DNA of 48,681 nucleotides from Sulfurimicrobium sp. GTDB lineage: Bacteria; Pseudomonadota; Gammaproteobacteria; Burkholderiales; Sulfuricellaceae. Below the pieces are notes generated by a model, which made no database searches, had not been told where the DNA came from, and worked only from the letters and a program-made list of their open reading frames with translations. The stretch spans positions 1-48,681 of the forward strand of contig JAUSBJ010000021.1 in NCBI GenBank assembly GCA_030652035.1, in the 5' to 3' direction. The first letter of the stretch is position 1; every line of letters starts with the position of its first letter. Both the position numbers and the translations under genes were made by a program. Below, piece after piece: positions 17,074 through 28,681 of the stretch.

Positions 17074-18307
17074 CCAGCACGATGAATTTCTGTGACGTCA
17101 GCCCTTCCAGCCCCACCGGGCCGCGCGCGTGGATCTTGTCGGTGGAAATCCCGATTTCCGCGCCCAGGCCATATTCGAAACCATCGGCAAAGCGAGTCGA
17201 GGCATTCACCATCACCGAGCTGGAATCCACCTCGCGCAGGAAACGCCGTGCCCGGCTGTAATCTTCCGTCACGATGGATTCCGTATGCTGCGAGCTGTAA
17301 GTGTTGATATGCTCGATCGCCGCATCCAGGTCGGCCACCACCCGCACCGAAAGGATAGGCGCAAGGTATTCGGTGTGCCAATCTTCCTCGGTGGCTTCCT
17401 TCATCGCCGGCTCTATCGCGCGGGAAGTTGCGCATCCGCGCAACTCAACGCCCTTGTCCTGGTAAATCTTGCACAGCGGGGGTAGCACTTCCCCGGCCAC
17501 ACCCTCTGCCACCAGCAGGGTTTCCATGGTGTTGCAGGTGCCGTAGCGGCTGGTCTTGGCGTTATCGGCAATCCTGACCGCTTTGGCCAAGTCCGCCTTG
17601 TCGTCGATGTAGACATGGCATACGCCGTGCAGATGCTTGATCACCGGGATGCGCGCCTCGGCGATGAGGCGCTCGATCAGACCCTTGCCGCCGCGCGGCA
17701 CGATCACGTCGACGAATTCGCGCATGGTGATGAGTTCGCCCACCGCCGCGCGGTCGGTCGTCTCGATCACCTGCACTGCCGTTTCCGGCAGGCCGGCGGC
17801 GGCCAGCCCCTCGCGTACGCAGGCAGCAATCGCCTGGTTGGAATGAATCGCTTCGGAGCCTCCGCGCAGAATCGAGGCATTGCCGGATTTCAGACACAGG
17901 CCGGCGGCGTCCGCCGTGACGTTGGGGCGGGCTTCGTAAATGATGCCGATCACACCCAGCGGGACACGCATCTTGCCCACCTGAATGCCAGAAGGGCGGT
18001 AATTGAGCCCACTGATTTCTCCCACCGGATCGGGCAGGGCGGCAATCTGCATCAGCCCCTCGATCATGCCCGCCACGCCTTTTTCCGTCAGGGTCAGGCG
18101 ATCGAGCATGGCGGCATCCAGGCCGGCCGCCTTGGCCGCGGCCAAGTCTTTCGCGTTGGCCTCCACCAGCTTGGCGCTATCACGCTGCATCGCGTTTGCC
18201 ATCACGGTGAGCGCCTTGTTCTTGGCATTGGTGTCGGCGCGGGCCATGGCGCGAGAAGCCGCCCGTGCCTGCTGGCCGAGATTGTGCATGTATGCTTTGA
18301 CGTCCAT
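17051..18307 (-). CDS. proA: Glutamate-5-semialdehyde dehydrogenase (gamma-glutamyl phosphate reductase)
   Basis: This is the second step of proline synthesis, the NADPH-dependent reduction of gamma-glutamyl phosphate. It is 418 residues long and in the aldehyde dehydrogenase superfamily. The catalytic Cys lies in [13 protein letters not shown], and the cofactor loop in [16 protein letters not shown] 18307 has GGAG six bases upstream, which favours it over a TTG four codons earlier. proB is not in the window. It overlaps nadD and heads the downstream housekeeping run; a 79-bp gap holding a 9-bp repeat separates it from holA. Confidence 0.97.
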   Translation of the reverse strand: MDVKAYMHNLGQQARAASRAMARADTNAKNKALTVMANAMQRDSAKLVEANAKDLAAAKAAGLDAAMLDRLTLTEKGVAGMIEGLMQIAALPDPVGEISGLNYRPSGIQVGKMRVPLGVIGIIYEARPNVTADAAGLCLKSGNASILRGGSEAIHSNQAIAACVREGLAAAGLPETAVQVIETTDRAAVGELITMREFVDVIVPRGGKGLIERLIAEARIPVIKHLHGVCHVYIDDKADLAKAVRIADNAKTSRYGTCNTMETLLVAEGVAGEVLPPLCKIYQDKGVELRGCATSRAIEPAMKEATEEDWHTEYLAPILSVRVVADLDAAIEHINTYSSQHTESIVTEDYSRARRFLREVDSSSVMVNASTRFADGFEYGLGAEIGISTDKIHARGPVGLEGLTSQKFIVLGDGHVRG

Positions 18308-18355
18308 CGAATTCTCCAACTCAATATTTATAGGCAGGATTTACCGAATGTTAAA

Positions 18356-18391
18356 GCAATCCCGTCAATCCTGAAAATCCTGTCAATTACC
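18356..18391. repeat. 9-bp tandem repeat between holA and proA
   Basis: Four imperfect 9-base units follow each other: GCAATCCCG, TCAATCCTG, AAAATCCTG and TCAATTACC. It lies in the only sizeable gap of the holA-proA junction. Repeats of this AATCCTG type recur between genes in many bacterial genomes, as I recall; copy number here cannot be judged from one window. It overlaps the last bases of holA. Confidence 0.5.
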
Positions 18392-19391
18392 CCTTGGTCA
18401 TGGTTAACCCGAGTTGCAACAACTCATCCCACACATCGCCCTTTGCCAGGCCTTTGATCATGCGATCAATCCCGGCTGCCTGCCTGAGCCCCTGCAACAG
18501 GCGTGCCTCCGAGGTACGTTTCACGGCCTGTTCCACCAACCGCTGGCGCGTTTCCCAGATCCAGGCATCTCGCATCAACTGCGGCAAGCTGTCGCCACGG
18601 CGCATGCCGCCACGCAACTTGGCCAGTGTGCGAATCTCGCGCGTCAGCGCCCACAAGATCAGCACCGGGTCCTCTCCTTCTCCGCGCAACACGTCAAGAA
18701 TTCGGCAAACGCGCGCGCCATCACCCGCCAGCAAGGCATCCCCCAACTTGAACACATCGAAGCGTGCCACATCCGCCACCGCATCCCTGACTTGCTCCAG
18801 GGACAAGACACCGGCGGGGAATAACAGGGCCAGTTTCTGGACTTCCTGAAAAGCGGCCAGCAGGTTGCCCTCGACCTGATCGGCCAGGAATTGCAGCACC
18901 ACCGGCTCGGCACGCTGATTCTGCCGCCCCAGACGCGCCCCGATCCACGCAGGCAATTGGGCACGCTCGACCGGAAAAAACGCTACCGCCACGCCGGCCT
19001 GCTCCATGGCCTTGAACCATTTTCCAGCCTGGGCGGCCTTGTCGAGCTTTGGGCAGATTACCAGCGTCACGGTATCCGGCGGCAGGCGGGCGCAATATTC
19101 CTGCAGCGCCTGACTGCCGTCATTGCCCGGCTTGCCGGAAGGAATGCGCACTTCAACCAGGCGTCGCGATGAAAACAAGGACAGGCTGTTGCCGCTGGCC
19201 AGCAGATTCTGCCAGTTGAAGCCCCGTTCCACTGTAAACACCTCACGTTCGCCACAGCCCTCCTGGCGCGCGCTACGGCGTATTGTGTCAGCCGCTTCCT
19301 GGATCAACAACGGTTCATCCCCAAAAAGCAGGTAAAGCGGCTGAAGCCCCTTCTGTAAATGCTGATCCAGCTGCTCCGGCTTTATCCGCAT
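18387..19391 (-). CDS. holA: DNA polymerase III subunit delta
   Basis: The clamp-loader delta subunit opens the beta clamp. At 334 residues it has the usual three domains: an inactive AAA+ fold without Walker A at the N-terminus (PLYLLFGDEPLLIQEAADTIR), the beta-contacting strand region near LFSSRRLVEVRI, and a C-terminal collar domain (ILWALTREIRTL, RLLQGLRQAAGIDRMIKGL). It follows lptE by 13 bp, the conserved leuS-lptE-holA order. Confidence 0.96.
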   Translation of the reverse strand: MRIKPEQLDQHLQKGLQPLYLLFGDEPLLIQEAADTIRRSARQEGCGEREVFTVERGFNWQNLLASGNSLSLFSSRRLVEVRIPSGKPGNDGSQALQEYCARLPPDTVTLVICPKLDKAAQAGKWFKAMEQAGVAVAFFPVERAQLPAWIGARLGRQNQRAEPVVLQFLADQVEGNLLAAFQEVQKLALLFPAGVLSLEQVRDAVADVARFDVFKLGDALLAGDGARVCRILDVLRGEGEDPVLILWALTREIRTLAKLRGGMRRGDSLPQLMRDAWIWETRQRLVEQAVKRTSEARLLQGLRQAAGIDRMIKGLAKGDVWDELLQLGLTMTKG

Positions 19392-19404
19392 CGGCCAATG
19401 CCCG

Positions 19405-19881
19405 TTATTTTTTCAACGCGCTGAGGCGCCTGATCACCTGCTGCACTGCGTCATTCTGCATTTCGCGGTACAACATGGCCTCTTCCTGCTCTTTCGCCAA
19501 AACCTGGACATCGCTGAACGGCAGGATACGTTTCAACTCCAGCTGCTGGCTGGGCATCAGTTCTGTCCCCTTGCCGTCATGAAGACGGAAGGAAAGTCGA
19601 TAATAGAGTTCGAACTCGCCCACGCGTCCGCCGCCCGTGAGAGACAAGATGCGCTTCTCACGGCCTTCTCCCAGGATATCCAGTACGGCCTGTGCTTCAC
19701 CCGGTGTTTGCACCACCTTCACGCTTGAACCAGAACGCAGGTAGCGCTGCAGGTCCGGCCCCAACTGACTGCCGCCGCCTTGCACATAAAGCGTGTCGAA
19801 CGGCAACTGACTTGGCCCGCGCAAGTGAAAGCCGCATGCGCCAAGCACAAGCACCAGGGACAGAAGCAGAAGTTTTTTCAT
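19405..19881 (-). CDS. lptE: LPS-assembly lipoprotein LptE
   Basis: This is an outer-membrane lipoprotein that plugs the LptD barrel and helps place lipopolysaccharide in the outer leaflet. The 158-residue protein has a lipoprotein signal with lipobox LGAC (Cys at 16), then the family start GFHLRG. The strand pattern (DTLYVQGG, EFELYYRLSFRLHD) and the C-terminal helix EEAMLYREMQNDAVQQVIRRL are typical. It begins 3 bp after the leuS stop codon. Confidence 0.95.
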   Translation of the reverse strand: MKKLLLLSLVLVLGACGFHLRGPSQLPFDTLYVQGGGSQLGPDLQRYLRSGSSVKVVQTPGEAQAVLDILGEGREKRILSLTGGGRVGEFELYYRLSFRLHDGKGTELMPSQQLELKRILPFSDVQVLAKEQEEAMLYREMQNDAVQQVIRRLSALKK

Positions 19882-19884
19882 TGT

Positions 19885-22488
<2,604 letters not shown>

Positions 22489-22513
22489 TTAAAAATGAAT
22501 AGAAAAGTGGAAG

Positions 22514-22519
22514 ATTATA
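22514..22519 (-). promoter_or_regulatory. Candidate -10 box of leuS
   Basis: A perfect TATAAT on the minus strand lies about 35 bp before the leuS start. The -35 position (22537-22542) reads GCATTA, a weak match. Confidence 0.35.
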
Positions 22520-22554
22520 CGCTGAAACCAGATGCCTAATGCCCTTGCCGGATA

Positions 22555-22584
22555 GTGACAAAACAGCATCAGCAAGATTATACT
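22555..22584 (+). promoter_or_regulatory. Promoter of phosphoribulokinase
   Basis: GTGACA (22555-22560) and TATACT (22579-22584) are separated by 18 bp; each matches the sigma-70 consensus at five of six positions. The start codon is 37 bp further on, after a GGGGA ribosome site. Confidence 0.6.
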
Positions 22585-22621
22585 GAAACATTCGTGTCAT
22601 TTATTTTCGGGGATATCCACC

Positions 22622-23512
22622 ATGTCGAAGAAACACCCAGTCGTCGCTGTGACAGGCTCGTCCGGCGCCGGCACCACCACCGTTAAAGTCGCGTTCCAGC
22701 ACATTTTCGAGCGCGAGAACATCACCGCCGCCGTCATTGAAGGCGACAGCATGCACTCACTCGGTCGCGTGGAATTCAAGGAAGCCTCGAAAAAAGCAGA
22801 AGAAGCGGGCAATAATTTCTTCAGCCACTTTGGCCCGGAAGCCAACCACTTCGCGAAAATCGCCGAAACTTTCAAAACTTACGGCGAAACGGGTACTGGC
22901 CAGAAACGCTACTACATTCACTCCGATGCTGAAGCAGCGGAGTTGAATGCACGCCTCGGCACCAATCTCAAGGCCGGCGAGTTTACCCCATGGGAAGGCA
23001 TCCCTGGCGGCAGCGATCTGCTCTTCTATGAAGGCCTCCATGGCCTGGTCAAGGATGGCGATGTCGATGCTTCGAAATACGTCGATCTGGGCGTTGGCGT
23101 GGTTCCCATCGTCAACCTTGAATGGATCCAGAAAATCCACCGCGACGGCAAGGAACGCGGCTACTCGGCTGAAGCCACTGTACACACCATCCTGCGCCGC
23201 ATGCCAGACTATGTGAACTACATCACACCTCAGTTCTCCCAGACCCACGTGAATTTCCAGCGCGTGCCGACCGTGGACACGTCCAACCCGTTCATCGCCC
23301 GCGACATTCCGACACCGGACGAAAGTTTTGTAGTGATCCGTTTCAGCGATCCCAAGGGCATCGACTTTCCCTACTATCTCAGCATGATCCACGACTCATT
23401 CATGTCCCGTCGTAACACCATCGTGGTGCCTGGCGGCAAGATGGGCTTCGCCATGGAAGTCATTCTGGCCCCCATGATTCACGACCTGATCGAGAACAAG
23501 AAAAAAGCCTGA
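22622..23512 (+). CDS. cbbP: Phosphoribulokinase (class I, proteobacterial type)
   Basis: This kinase phosphorylates ribulose 5-phosphate to the RuBisCO substrate ribulose 1,5-bisphosphate. The 296-residue length fits the proteobacterial class. Motifs are the P-loop GSSGAGTTTV, EGDSMHS, the arginine-rich allosteric/active region, LLFYEGLHG (Walker B-like) and the C-terminal GGKMGFAMEVILAPM. It stands alone with its own promoter and terminator, not in a cbb operon. A non-Calvin PrkB homologue as in E. coli cannot be excluded by sequence alone, so the role in carbon fixation is inferred. Confidence 0.92.
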   Translation: MSKKHPVVAVTGSSGAGTTTVKVAFQHIFERENITAAVIEGDSMHSLGRVEFKEASKKAEEAGNNFFSHFGPEANHFAKIAETFKTYGETGTGQKRYYIHSDAEAAELNARLGTNLKAGEFTPWEGIPGGSDLLFYEGLHGLVKDGDVDASKYVDLGVGVVPIVNLEWIQKIHRDGKERGYSAEATVHTILRRMPDYVNYITPQFSQTHVNFQRVPTVDTSNPFIARDIPTPDESFVVIRFSDPKGIDFPYYLSMIHDSFMSRRNTIVVPGGKMGFAMEVILAPMIHDLIENKKKA

Positions 23513-23532
23513 TCCGGCTTTATCTGAAAACG

Positions 23533-23559
23533 AAAAGGCCGGTTCTTGCCGGCCTTTTT
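23533..23559 (+). terminator. Rho-independent terminator after phosphoribulokinase
   Basis: A 10-bp perfect stem (23533-23542 with 23549-23558), GC-rich at its tip with a 6-base loop, ends in a T-run. It sits only about 14 bp before the uvrD start codon. Confidence 0.9.
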
Positions 23560-23572
23560 CATTGGCCCAATC

Positions 23573-25729
23573 ATGACCACATCTTTGCTCCACGGCCTGA
23601 ATCCGGAACAACTTGCTGCTGTTACCCTGCCACATGAATCCGCGCTGATTCTGGCAGGGGCAGGTAGCGGCAAAACGCGCGTGCTGACCACCCGCATCGC
23701 TTACCTGATCCAGTCGGGGCAGGCCGGCCCCAGCAATATTTTTGCCGTCACGTTTACCAACAAGGCGGCAAAAGAGATGCTTACGCGCCTAGCAGCGCTC
23801 TTGCCGATCAATACCCGCGGCATGTGGATCGGCACTTTCCACGGCCTCGCAAACCGCATGCTGCGGGCCCACCATCGTGAAGCCGGATTGCCCGCCCTGT
23901 TTCAGATTCTCGACTCGGCTGACCAGTTGGGCGCGATCAAACGTCTATTGAAAGCACTCAATATCGACCCCGAGAAATATCCGCCCAAGCAGTTGCAACA
24001 CTTCATCAATGGCGCCAAGGAACAGGGCATGCGCGCCCACATGATTGAAGCTTTCGACCCCTACACGCGCAAACAGCAGGAGATCTACGGAGCATACGAT
24101 GAACAGTGCCAGCGCGAAGGGGTGGTGGATTTCGCCGAGTTGCTGCTGCGCTGTTACGAGTTGCTGCAGCGAGAAGTCCATTTGCGGCGCCATTACCAGG
24201 AGCGCTTCCGCTATCTGCTGGTGGACGAATTCCAGGACACCAACCAGCTGCAATACCTGTGGCTCAAGCTGCTGGCCGGTGAGCAGGCCGCCGTATTTGC
24301 GGTGGGCGACGACGACCAGTCGATTTATGCCTTCCGTGGCGCACGGGTCGGCAACATGGCGGATTTCGAGCGCGATTTCCAGGTGCGCCAGATTATCCGC
24401 CTGGAACAGAATTACCGCTCGCACGGCAACATCCTGGATGCCGCCAATGCACTCATTCACCACAACCAGAGCCGCCTGGGCAAGAATTTGTGGACGGCGG
24501 AAGGCTCTGGCGAGCCGATTCGCCTGTTCGAAGCCAACAGCGATTTCGAAGAAGCCGCCTTCATTGTGGATGAGGTTCGGGCGCTGCAGCGCGAAGGGAT
24601 TGAGCTATCGAACATGGCTCTGCTGTACCGTTCCAACGCCCAGTCGCGAGTTCTCGAACATGCGCTGTTCAACGCAGGTGTTTCCTACCGCGTATACGGC
24701 GGACTGCGCTTCTTCGAGCGCCAGGAAATCAAGCATGCACTGGCCTATCTTCGCCTGCTCGCCAACCCGGACGACGATGGCGCTTTGCTTCGGGTCATCA
24801 ATTTTCCTACCCGGGGTATCGGCGCGCGTAGCCTGGAACAGCTGCAGGAAATCTCGCGTCAGGAAAATATCAGCCTGTGGCGGGCGGCACAGCTTGGGCG
24901 GCTGAGCGGCAAGGCGGGCAGCAGCATCGCGGTTTTCACCACGCTGATCGACACGCTACGCGAAGCCTGCAACAACCTGCCACTACCGGAACAGATCGAG
25001 CACATGCTGGAGCATAGCGGCCTGATCGCCCACTACAGGGCGGAAAAGGAGGGCGCAGACCGGCTGGAGAATCTGAACGAACTGATCAATGCTGCCGCTG
25101 GCTTTATTCTGGAACACAGCGCTGATCAAACCGATGCCTCAGCGGATGAACTCTCGGCCTTTCTCACCCACGCCTCGCTGGAGGCAGGCGAGCACCAGGC
25201 GGCAGCGGGCCAGGAAGCGCTCCAGTTGATGACCGTGCATGCCGCCAAGGGCTTGGAGTTCCATGCCGTCTTCATCAGCGGGCTGGAAGAAGGCCTGTTC
25301 CCGCACGAAAATGCAGCGCAGGAACGCGATGGGCTAGAAGAGGAGCGGCGCCTGATGTATGTCGCCATCACCCGCGCACGGCGCCGTCTCTATCTGAGTT
25401 TTGCCGACAGCCGCATGCTCCACGGCCAGTTGCGTTACGGCATCGCCTCGCGCTTCCTCGACGAACTGCCGCCAGCCCTGCTGAAACGGATGAACCGCGC
25501 GCCCGCCAGAAGCACCGAACCCATGATGCAGCCCAGACCGGCCCTGAGCAGTGGGGCCGTCGCCGGGGCGGCTTGGCATGTCGGACAGGCGGTCACGCAC
25601 GCAAAATTTGGGCCTGGCATCATCATCAACACCGAGGGACGGGGCGCAGATGCGCGTGTTCAGGTGAGTTTCAGCCACTCAGGCGTTAAATGGCTGGCAC
25701 TGGAATACGCCAAGCTGGAGGCCTGCTAG
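23573..25729 (+). CDS. uvrD: DNA helicase II (UvrD family)
   Basis: This is a superfamily 1A 3'-5' helicase for nucleotide excision and mismatch repair. The 718-residue protein shows motifs in order: LNPEQLAAV (Q), AGAGSGKT (I), FTNKAAKEM (Ia), VDEFQDTN (II), GDDDQSIYAFRGA (III), TVHAAKGLEF (V) and YVAITRARRRLYL (VI). The C-terminus ends in a small Tudor-like domain (VGQAVTHAKFGPGIIINTEG), as in UvrD/PcrA. ATG 23573 is chosen. The frame open to 23546 begins inside the terminator. There is no visible ribosome site. Confidence 0.95.
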   Translation: MTTSLLHGLNPEQLAAVTLPHESALILAGAGSGKTRVLTTRIAYLIQSGQAGPSNIFAVTFTNKAAKEMLTRLAALLPINTRGMWIGTFHGLANRMLRAHHREAGLPALFQILDSADQLGAIKRLLKALNIDPEKYPPKQLQHFINGAKEQGMRAHMIEAFDPYTRKQQEIYGAYDEQCQREGVVDFAELLLRCYELLQREVHLRRHYQERFRYLLVDEFQDTNQLQYLWLKLLAGEQAAVFAVGDDDQSIYAFRGARVGNMADFERDFQVRQIIRLEQNYRSHGNILDAANALIHHNQSRLGKNLWTAEGSGEPIRLFEANSDFEEAAFIVDEVRALQREGIELSNMALLYRSNAQSRVLEHALFNAGVSYRVYGGLRFFERQEIKHALAYLRLLANPDDDGALLRVINFPTRGIGARSLEQLQEISRQENISLWRAAQLGRLSGKAGSSIAVFTTLIDTLREACNNLPLPEQIEHMLEHSGLIAHYRAEKEGADRLENLNELINAAAGFILEHSADQTDASADELSAFLTHASLEAGEHQAAAGQEALQLMTVHAAKGLEFHAVFISGLEEGLFPHENAAQERDGLEEERRLMYVAITRARRRLYLSFADSRMLHGQLRYGIASRFLDELPPALLKRMNRAPARSTEPMMQPRPALSSGAVAGAAWHVGQAVTHAKFGPGIIINTEGRGADARVQVSFSHSGVKWLALEYAKLEAC

Positions 25730-25735
25730 AAACGC

Positions 25736-26521
25736 TCAGGCCTCGTCCTCGACAGAAGCCCCCTGTGCGACAAAAATATCCCGGTAAGCGGTGTAAATCG
25801 AGGTGCCGAACAAGACCGGGATGACAGCCAAGAGGCCCAGGCCGAATGGAATCGCGCCCAGCAGGAAAATCAGGCCGCCAGCCAGGCCATAAACGGTAAA
25901 AGGCCGGACATTCTGCAGGCAGGCCGTAAAGCTCAGTTTCATGGCCTGCTTGGCGGACATGCGGTCAAACAGAACCAGGGCCGGGGCAAACCAGAAAGCC
26001 ATGAGCAAGGGGATCAGCAGGGTCAGGAGCAGCGCGCCCATGATCATGAGATGGCGCGCAACCTGCTGCAACTCGGCTGGCTCCATGCTCTCCAGCGCGG
26101 AAAAATCCACATCCGGCATCGGGCCGATGGTAATGCCGGCAAGGCCCATGGCCACCACGATCAGCAGAACTTTTCCGAGCATATAAAAGCTGCCCACCGC
26201 TGCAAGCTGCACTGCGTTGGCACGAAATCCTGCCAGCAGATGGTTGATTTCCAACTCGTCATCCAGTTCCAGAGCGCGGCACCCCGCCATGAATCCGGCG
26301 ATCAGGATAGGATCCAGCAACGCCGATGCAATTGCGCCTACCACTGGGATGGAAAAGGTCAGCGCCAACTCAAGTACCATGTAGATCAGGAAAAACACGA
26401 TCCAGATCAAAGGGCTCTTTCCATACAGCCGGAAACCGGCCGCGATCCAGCGCCAGCCCTGGATCGCGGCGACACTGCGCGGCTCGGGCGCGTCCACAGG
26501 TTTATCCATTTCTCTCGTCAT
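25736..26521 (-). CDS. BPSS1780-type integral membrane protein
   Basis: This 261-residue multi-pass inner-membrane protein has about six hydrophobic segments, near residues 35-65, 70-85, 110-135, 155-185 and 205-245. The pattern VAAIQGWRWIAAGFRLYGKSP at the N-terminus is typical of the BPSS1780 family of betaproteobacteria. Function unknown. Its ATG shares one base with the thrB stop (TAATG), so the two are cotranslated. It ends 6 bp from the convergent uvrD stop. Confidence 0.8.
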   Translation of the reverse strand: MTREMDKPVDAPEPRSVAAIQGWRWIAAGFRLYGKSPLIWIVFFLIYMVLELALTFSIPVVGAIASALLDPILIAGFMAGCRALELDDELEINHLLAGFRANAVQLAAVGSFYMLGKVLLIVVAMGLAGITIGPMPDVDFSALESMEPAELQQVARHLMIMGALLLTLLIPLLMAFWFAPALVLFDRMSAKQAMKLSFTACLQNVRPFTVYGLAGGLIFLLGAIPFGLGLLAVIPVLFGTSIYTAYRDIFVAQGASVEDEA

Positions 26522-27474
26522 TATTTTACCCAGGCTGCCTGCAGATGATCGTGGTGTGTCACATGGTGCTGCAGAATACGACGGAAATGCGCGGGGTCCT
26601 TGGCCTGGGTCAGTTCGCCGGGGCGGGGGAAATGGAAATCATACAAGCGCGAGAGCCAGAAACGCAATGCACCCCCGCGCAACATCGCCGGCCAGGCGCC
26701 GCGTTCGATCAGCGTCAGCGGACGAGTGGAGTGGTAGGCCTGCAACATGGACATCATGCGCTCCCCATCCAGTTGGCCGCTTGCATCCACGCACCAGTCA
26801 TTGACGGTAATAGCCAAGTCATAAAGCCAGACATCGTTGCAGGCAAAATAGAAGTCAATCAGGCCGCCGATTGCATCGCCCTTGAACAGCACATTGTCAC
26901 GGAACAGATCGGCATGGATCACCCCACGCGGCAGATCTTCAAAGCGATAGAGCGATTGAAAGCGCAACTCTTCGGTCAGTAGCGCCGCATCTTCCGGCGC
27001 CAGAAAAGGCATCACCTGCGGCGCGGTTGCATTCCACCAGCGCGGGCCGCGCGGATTCGGCATTTGCGCCGGATAGGACTTGCCTGCCAAGTGCATCGCC
27101 GCAAGCATCTCGCCGACTTCCGCACAGTGATGTGCGCTTGGCTCGAGCAGCGATTTGCCTTCGAGACAGCTGACGATGCACGCTGGCTTGTCATTAAGTT
27201 GGCTCAAGTAACCATTATCCAGATTGGCCACTGGCGCGGGGCAAGGGATGCCATGCGCAGCAAGGTGCGCCATCAGGTTGATGAAATAGGGCAACTCTTC
27301 AGCACTTAGCTTCTCGAACAAGGTCAGCACATAACGACCATGACTGGTGGTCACGAAGTAATTGGTGTTTTCGATGCCGGCAGAAATACCCTGCAAGTCC
27401 TGCAGGGAGCCAAGGGCATAACCATGGAGCCAGCTTTCGAGCTGCTCGGGAGTAACGGTGGTAAAAACGGACAT
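26521..27474 (-). CDS. thrB: Homoserine kinase (ThrB2, aminoglycoside-phosphotransferase fold)
   Basis: This enzyme phosphorylates homoserine in threonine synthesis. At 317 residues it belongs to the APH-like homoserine kinases of alpha/beta/Pseudomonas lineages, not to the GHMP-type ThrB of E. coli. Landmarks are GIENTNYFV and YVLTLFEKL in the N-lobe, the catalytic loop [14 protein letters not shown] (with D and N), and the metal-binding [11 protein letters not shown]. It is coupled to the BPSS1780-type gene by a TAATG overlap. Confidence 0.93.
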   Translation of the reverse strand: MSVFTTVTPEQLESWLHGYALGSLQDLQGISAGIENTNYFVTTSHGRYVLTLFEKLSAEELPYFINLMAHLAAHGIPCPAPVANLDNGYLSQLNDKPACIVSCLEGKSLLEPSAHHCAEVGEMLAAMHLAGKSYPAQMPNPRGPRWWNATAPQVMPFLAPEDAALLTEELRFQSLYRFEDLPRGVIHADLFRDNVLFKGDAIGGLIDFYFACNDVWLYDLAITVNDWCVDASGQLDGERMMSMLQAYHSTRPLTLIERGAWPAMLRGGALRFWLSRLYDFHFPRPGELTQAKDPAHFRRILQHHVTHHDHLQAAWVK

Positions 27475-27503
27475 GGAGGATTCAGCCTTGGGGCTGCTTT
27501 AAA

Positions 27504-27842
27504 CTAGAATGATTTGAGCAGCCACATGGGCACCAGAATGCTGGGGCTTACTTCACCCTGACGCACAAAATTGCCCGTGCCTTTTTCATCTATCAGGAAA
27601 TAGGGTACGCCGTGCGAGGGCGTCACTTTCATCATGTAGAGCTTGCCGTTGATGCGGAACTCCTCGACCTTATCCTCTCCGCGCTTGGTAATAGTGACCT
27701 GCGGCTCGAGTGACGGATCAGGCTCATAACCGGGCGGAGGCGCTGGCGGCATGGGCAGTGGCTGCAACCCGGCAGGCGGCGCTACAGTATCCGCCATTGC
27801 AGGAAGGGCACACAGCAACAGCAGGGGAAGGAAACGGCGCAT
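27504..27842 (-). CDS. DUF2782 periplasmic protein
   Basis: This is a small exported protein of 112 residues: signal peptide (about 1-17, ending PAMA), a Pro-rich linker (LPMPPAPPPGYEP), then the DUF2782 core (VTITKRGEDKVEEFRINGKLYMM, PYFLIDEKGTG). TAGGA six bases before the ATG at 27842 supports this start over a longer frame reaching 27920. Gene order DUF2782-thrB is usual in betaproteobacteria, as I recall, next to polA. Function unknown. Confidence 0.85.
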   Translation of the reverse strand: MRRFLPLLLLCALPAMADTVAPPAGLQPLPMPPAPPPGYEPDPSLEPQVTITKRGEDKVEEFRINGKLYMMKVTPSHGVPYFLIDEKGTGNFVRQGEVSPSILVPMWLLKSF

Positions 27843-27932
27843 AGCAATTCCTACTGGACAAGGATGAAAACGGATTATAGCGCTTGCAGCCGATGCCGAT
27901 AAGCACCTTCGGGGTATCACACCGAATAATTG

Positions 27933-28661
27933 TCACAAGCGCAACTGAATCTCTTGTTCAGCGGCAGTCGGTTCGAAGCCACTGGTTTCGTAGTGTTTGA
28001 AAATCGCGGCCACAATTGCATCGGGATCATCGATCACCATGATCAAGTCAAGATCCTCGGGATTGATCATTTTTTCCATCACCAGCGTGTTCCTGAACCA
28101 GCTGACCAGGTCGCGCCAATACGCCTCGCATACCAGGATAATCGGCATGCGCCGGGTTTTTCCGGTCTGCACCAGGGTCAGCGCTTCCATCAACTCGTCC
28201 AGGGTGCCGAACCCGCCGGGCATCACCACATATGCCGTGGCGAACTTGACGAACATCACCTTGCGCGCAAAAAAATGGCGGAAGGTCTGGCTAATGTCCT
28301 GATAGGGATTGGTATGCTGCTCGTGAGGCAACTGGATGTTAAGGCCGACGCTGGGCGAGGTGCCAAAGAAAGCACCCTTGTTGGCAGCTTCCATGATACC
28401 CGGCCCACCGCCCGAAATCACCGAGAAACCGGCATCCGACAACTTACGTGCAATTTGCTCGGTAAGTTTGTAATAAGGATGATCAGGAGACGTACGCGCA
28501 CTACCGAAAATGCTGACCGCCGGACGGATCGAACTCAGCCGTTCGGTGGATTCGACAAATTCTGCCATAATCTCGAACACCCTCCACGACTCCCGAGCCG
28601 AATATGCCTGCGATAAAACCTCGGGATCGAGAGGCTTGGGTAGTTTTTCTTCTGCATTCAT
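27933..28661 (-). CDS. LOG family (TIGR00730) nucleotide-monophosphate phosphoribohydrolase
   Basis: This is a 242-residue Rossmann-fold protein with both LOG motifs: SGGGPGIMEAANKGA and MPGGFGTLDE. Proteins of this family split nucleoside 5'-monophosphates into base plus ribose phosphate. Plant and some bacterial members release cytokinin, and others act in purine turnover. The extended N-terminus (about 60 residues before SIRPAVSIFG) fits the longer bacterial subgroup. Substrate cannot be told from sequence. It diverges from polA with only 20 bp between the start codons. Confidence 0.88.
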   Translation of the reverse strand: MNAEEKLPKPLDPEVLSQAYSARESWRVFEIMAEFVESTERLSSIRPAVSIFGSARTSPDHPYYKLTEQIARKLSDAGFSVISGGGPGIMEAANKGAFFGTSPSVGLNIQLPHEQHTNPYQDISQTFRHFFARKVMFVKFATAYVVMPGGFGTLDELMEALTLVQTGKTRRMPIILVCEAYWRDLVSWFRNTLVMEKMINPEDLDLIMVIDDPDAIVAAIFKHYETSGFEPTAAEQEIQLRL

Positions 28662-28681
28662 GTTGATGGTCTTTCTCGCCT

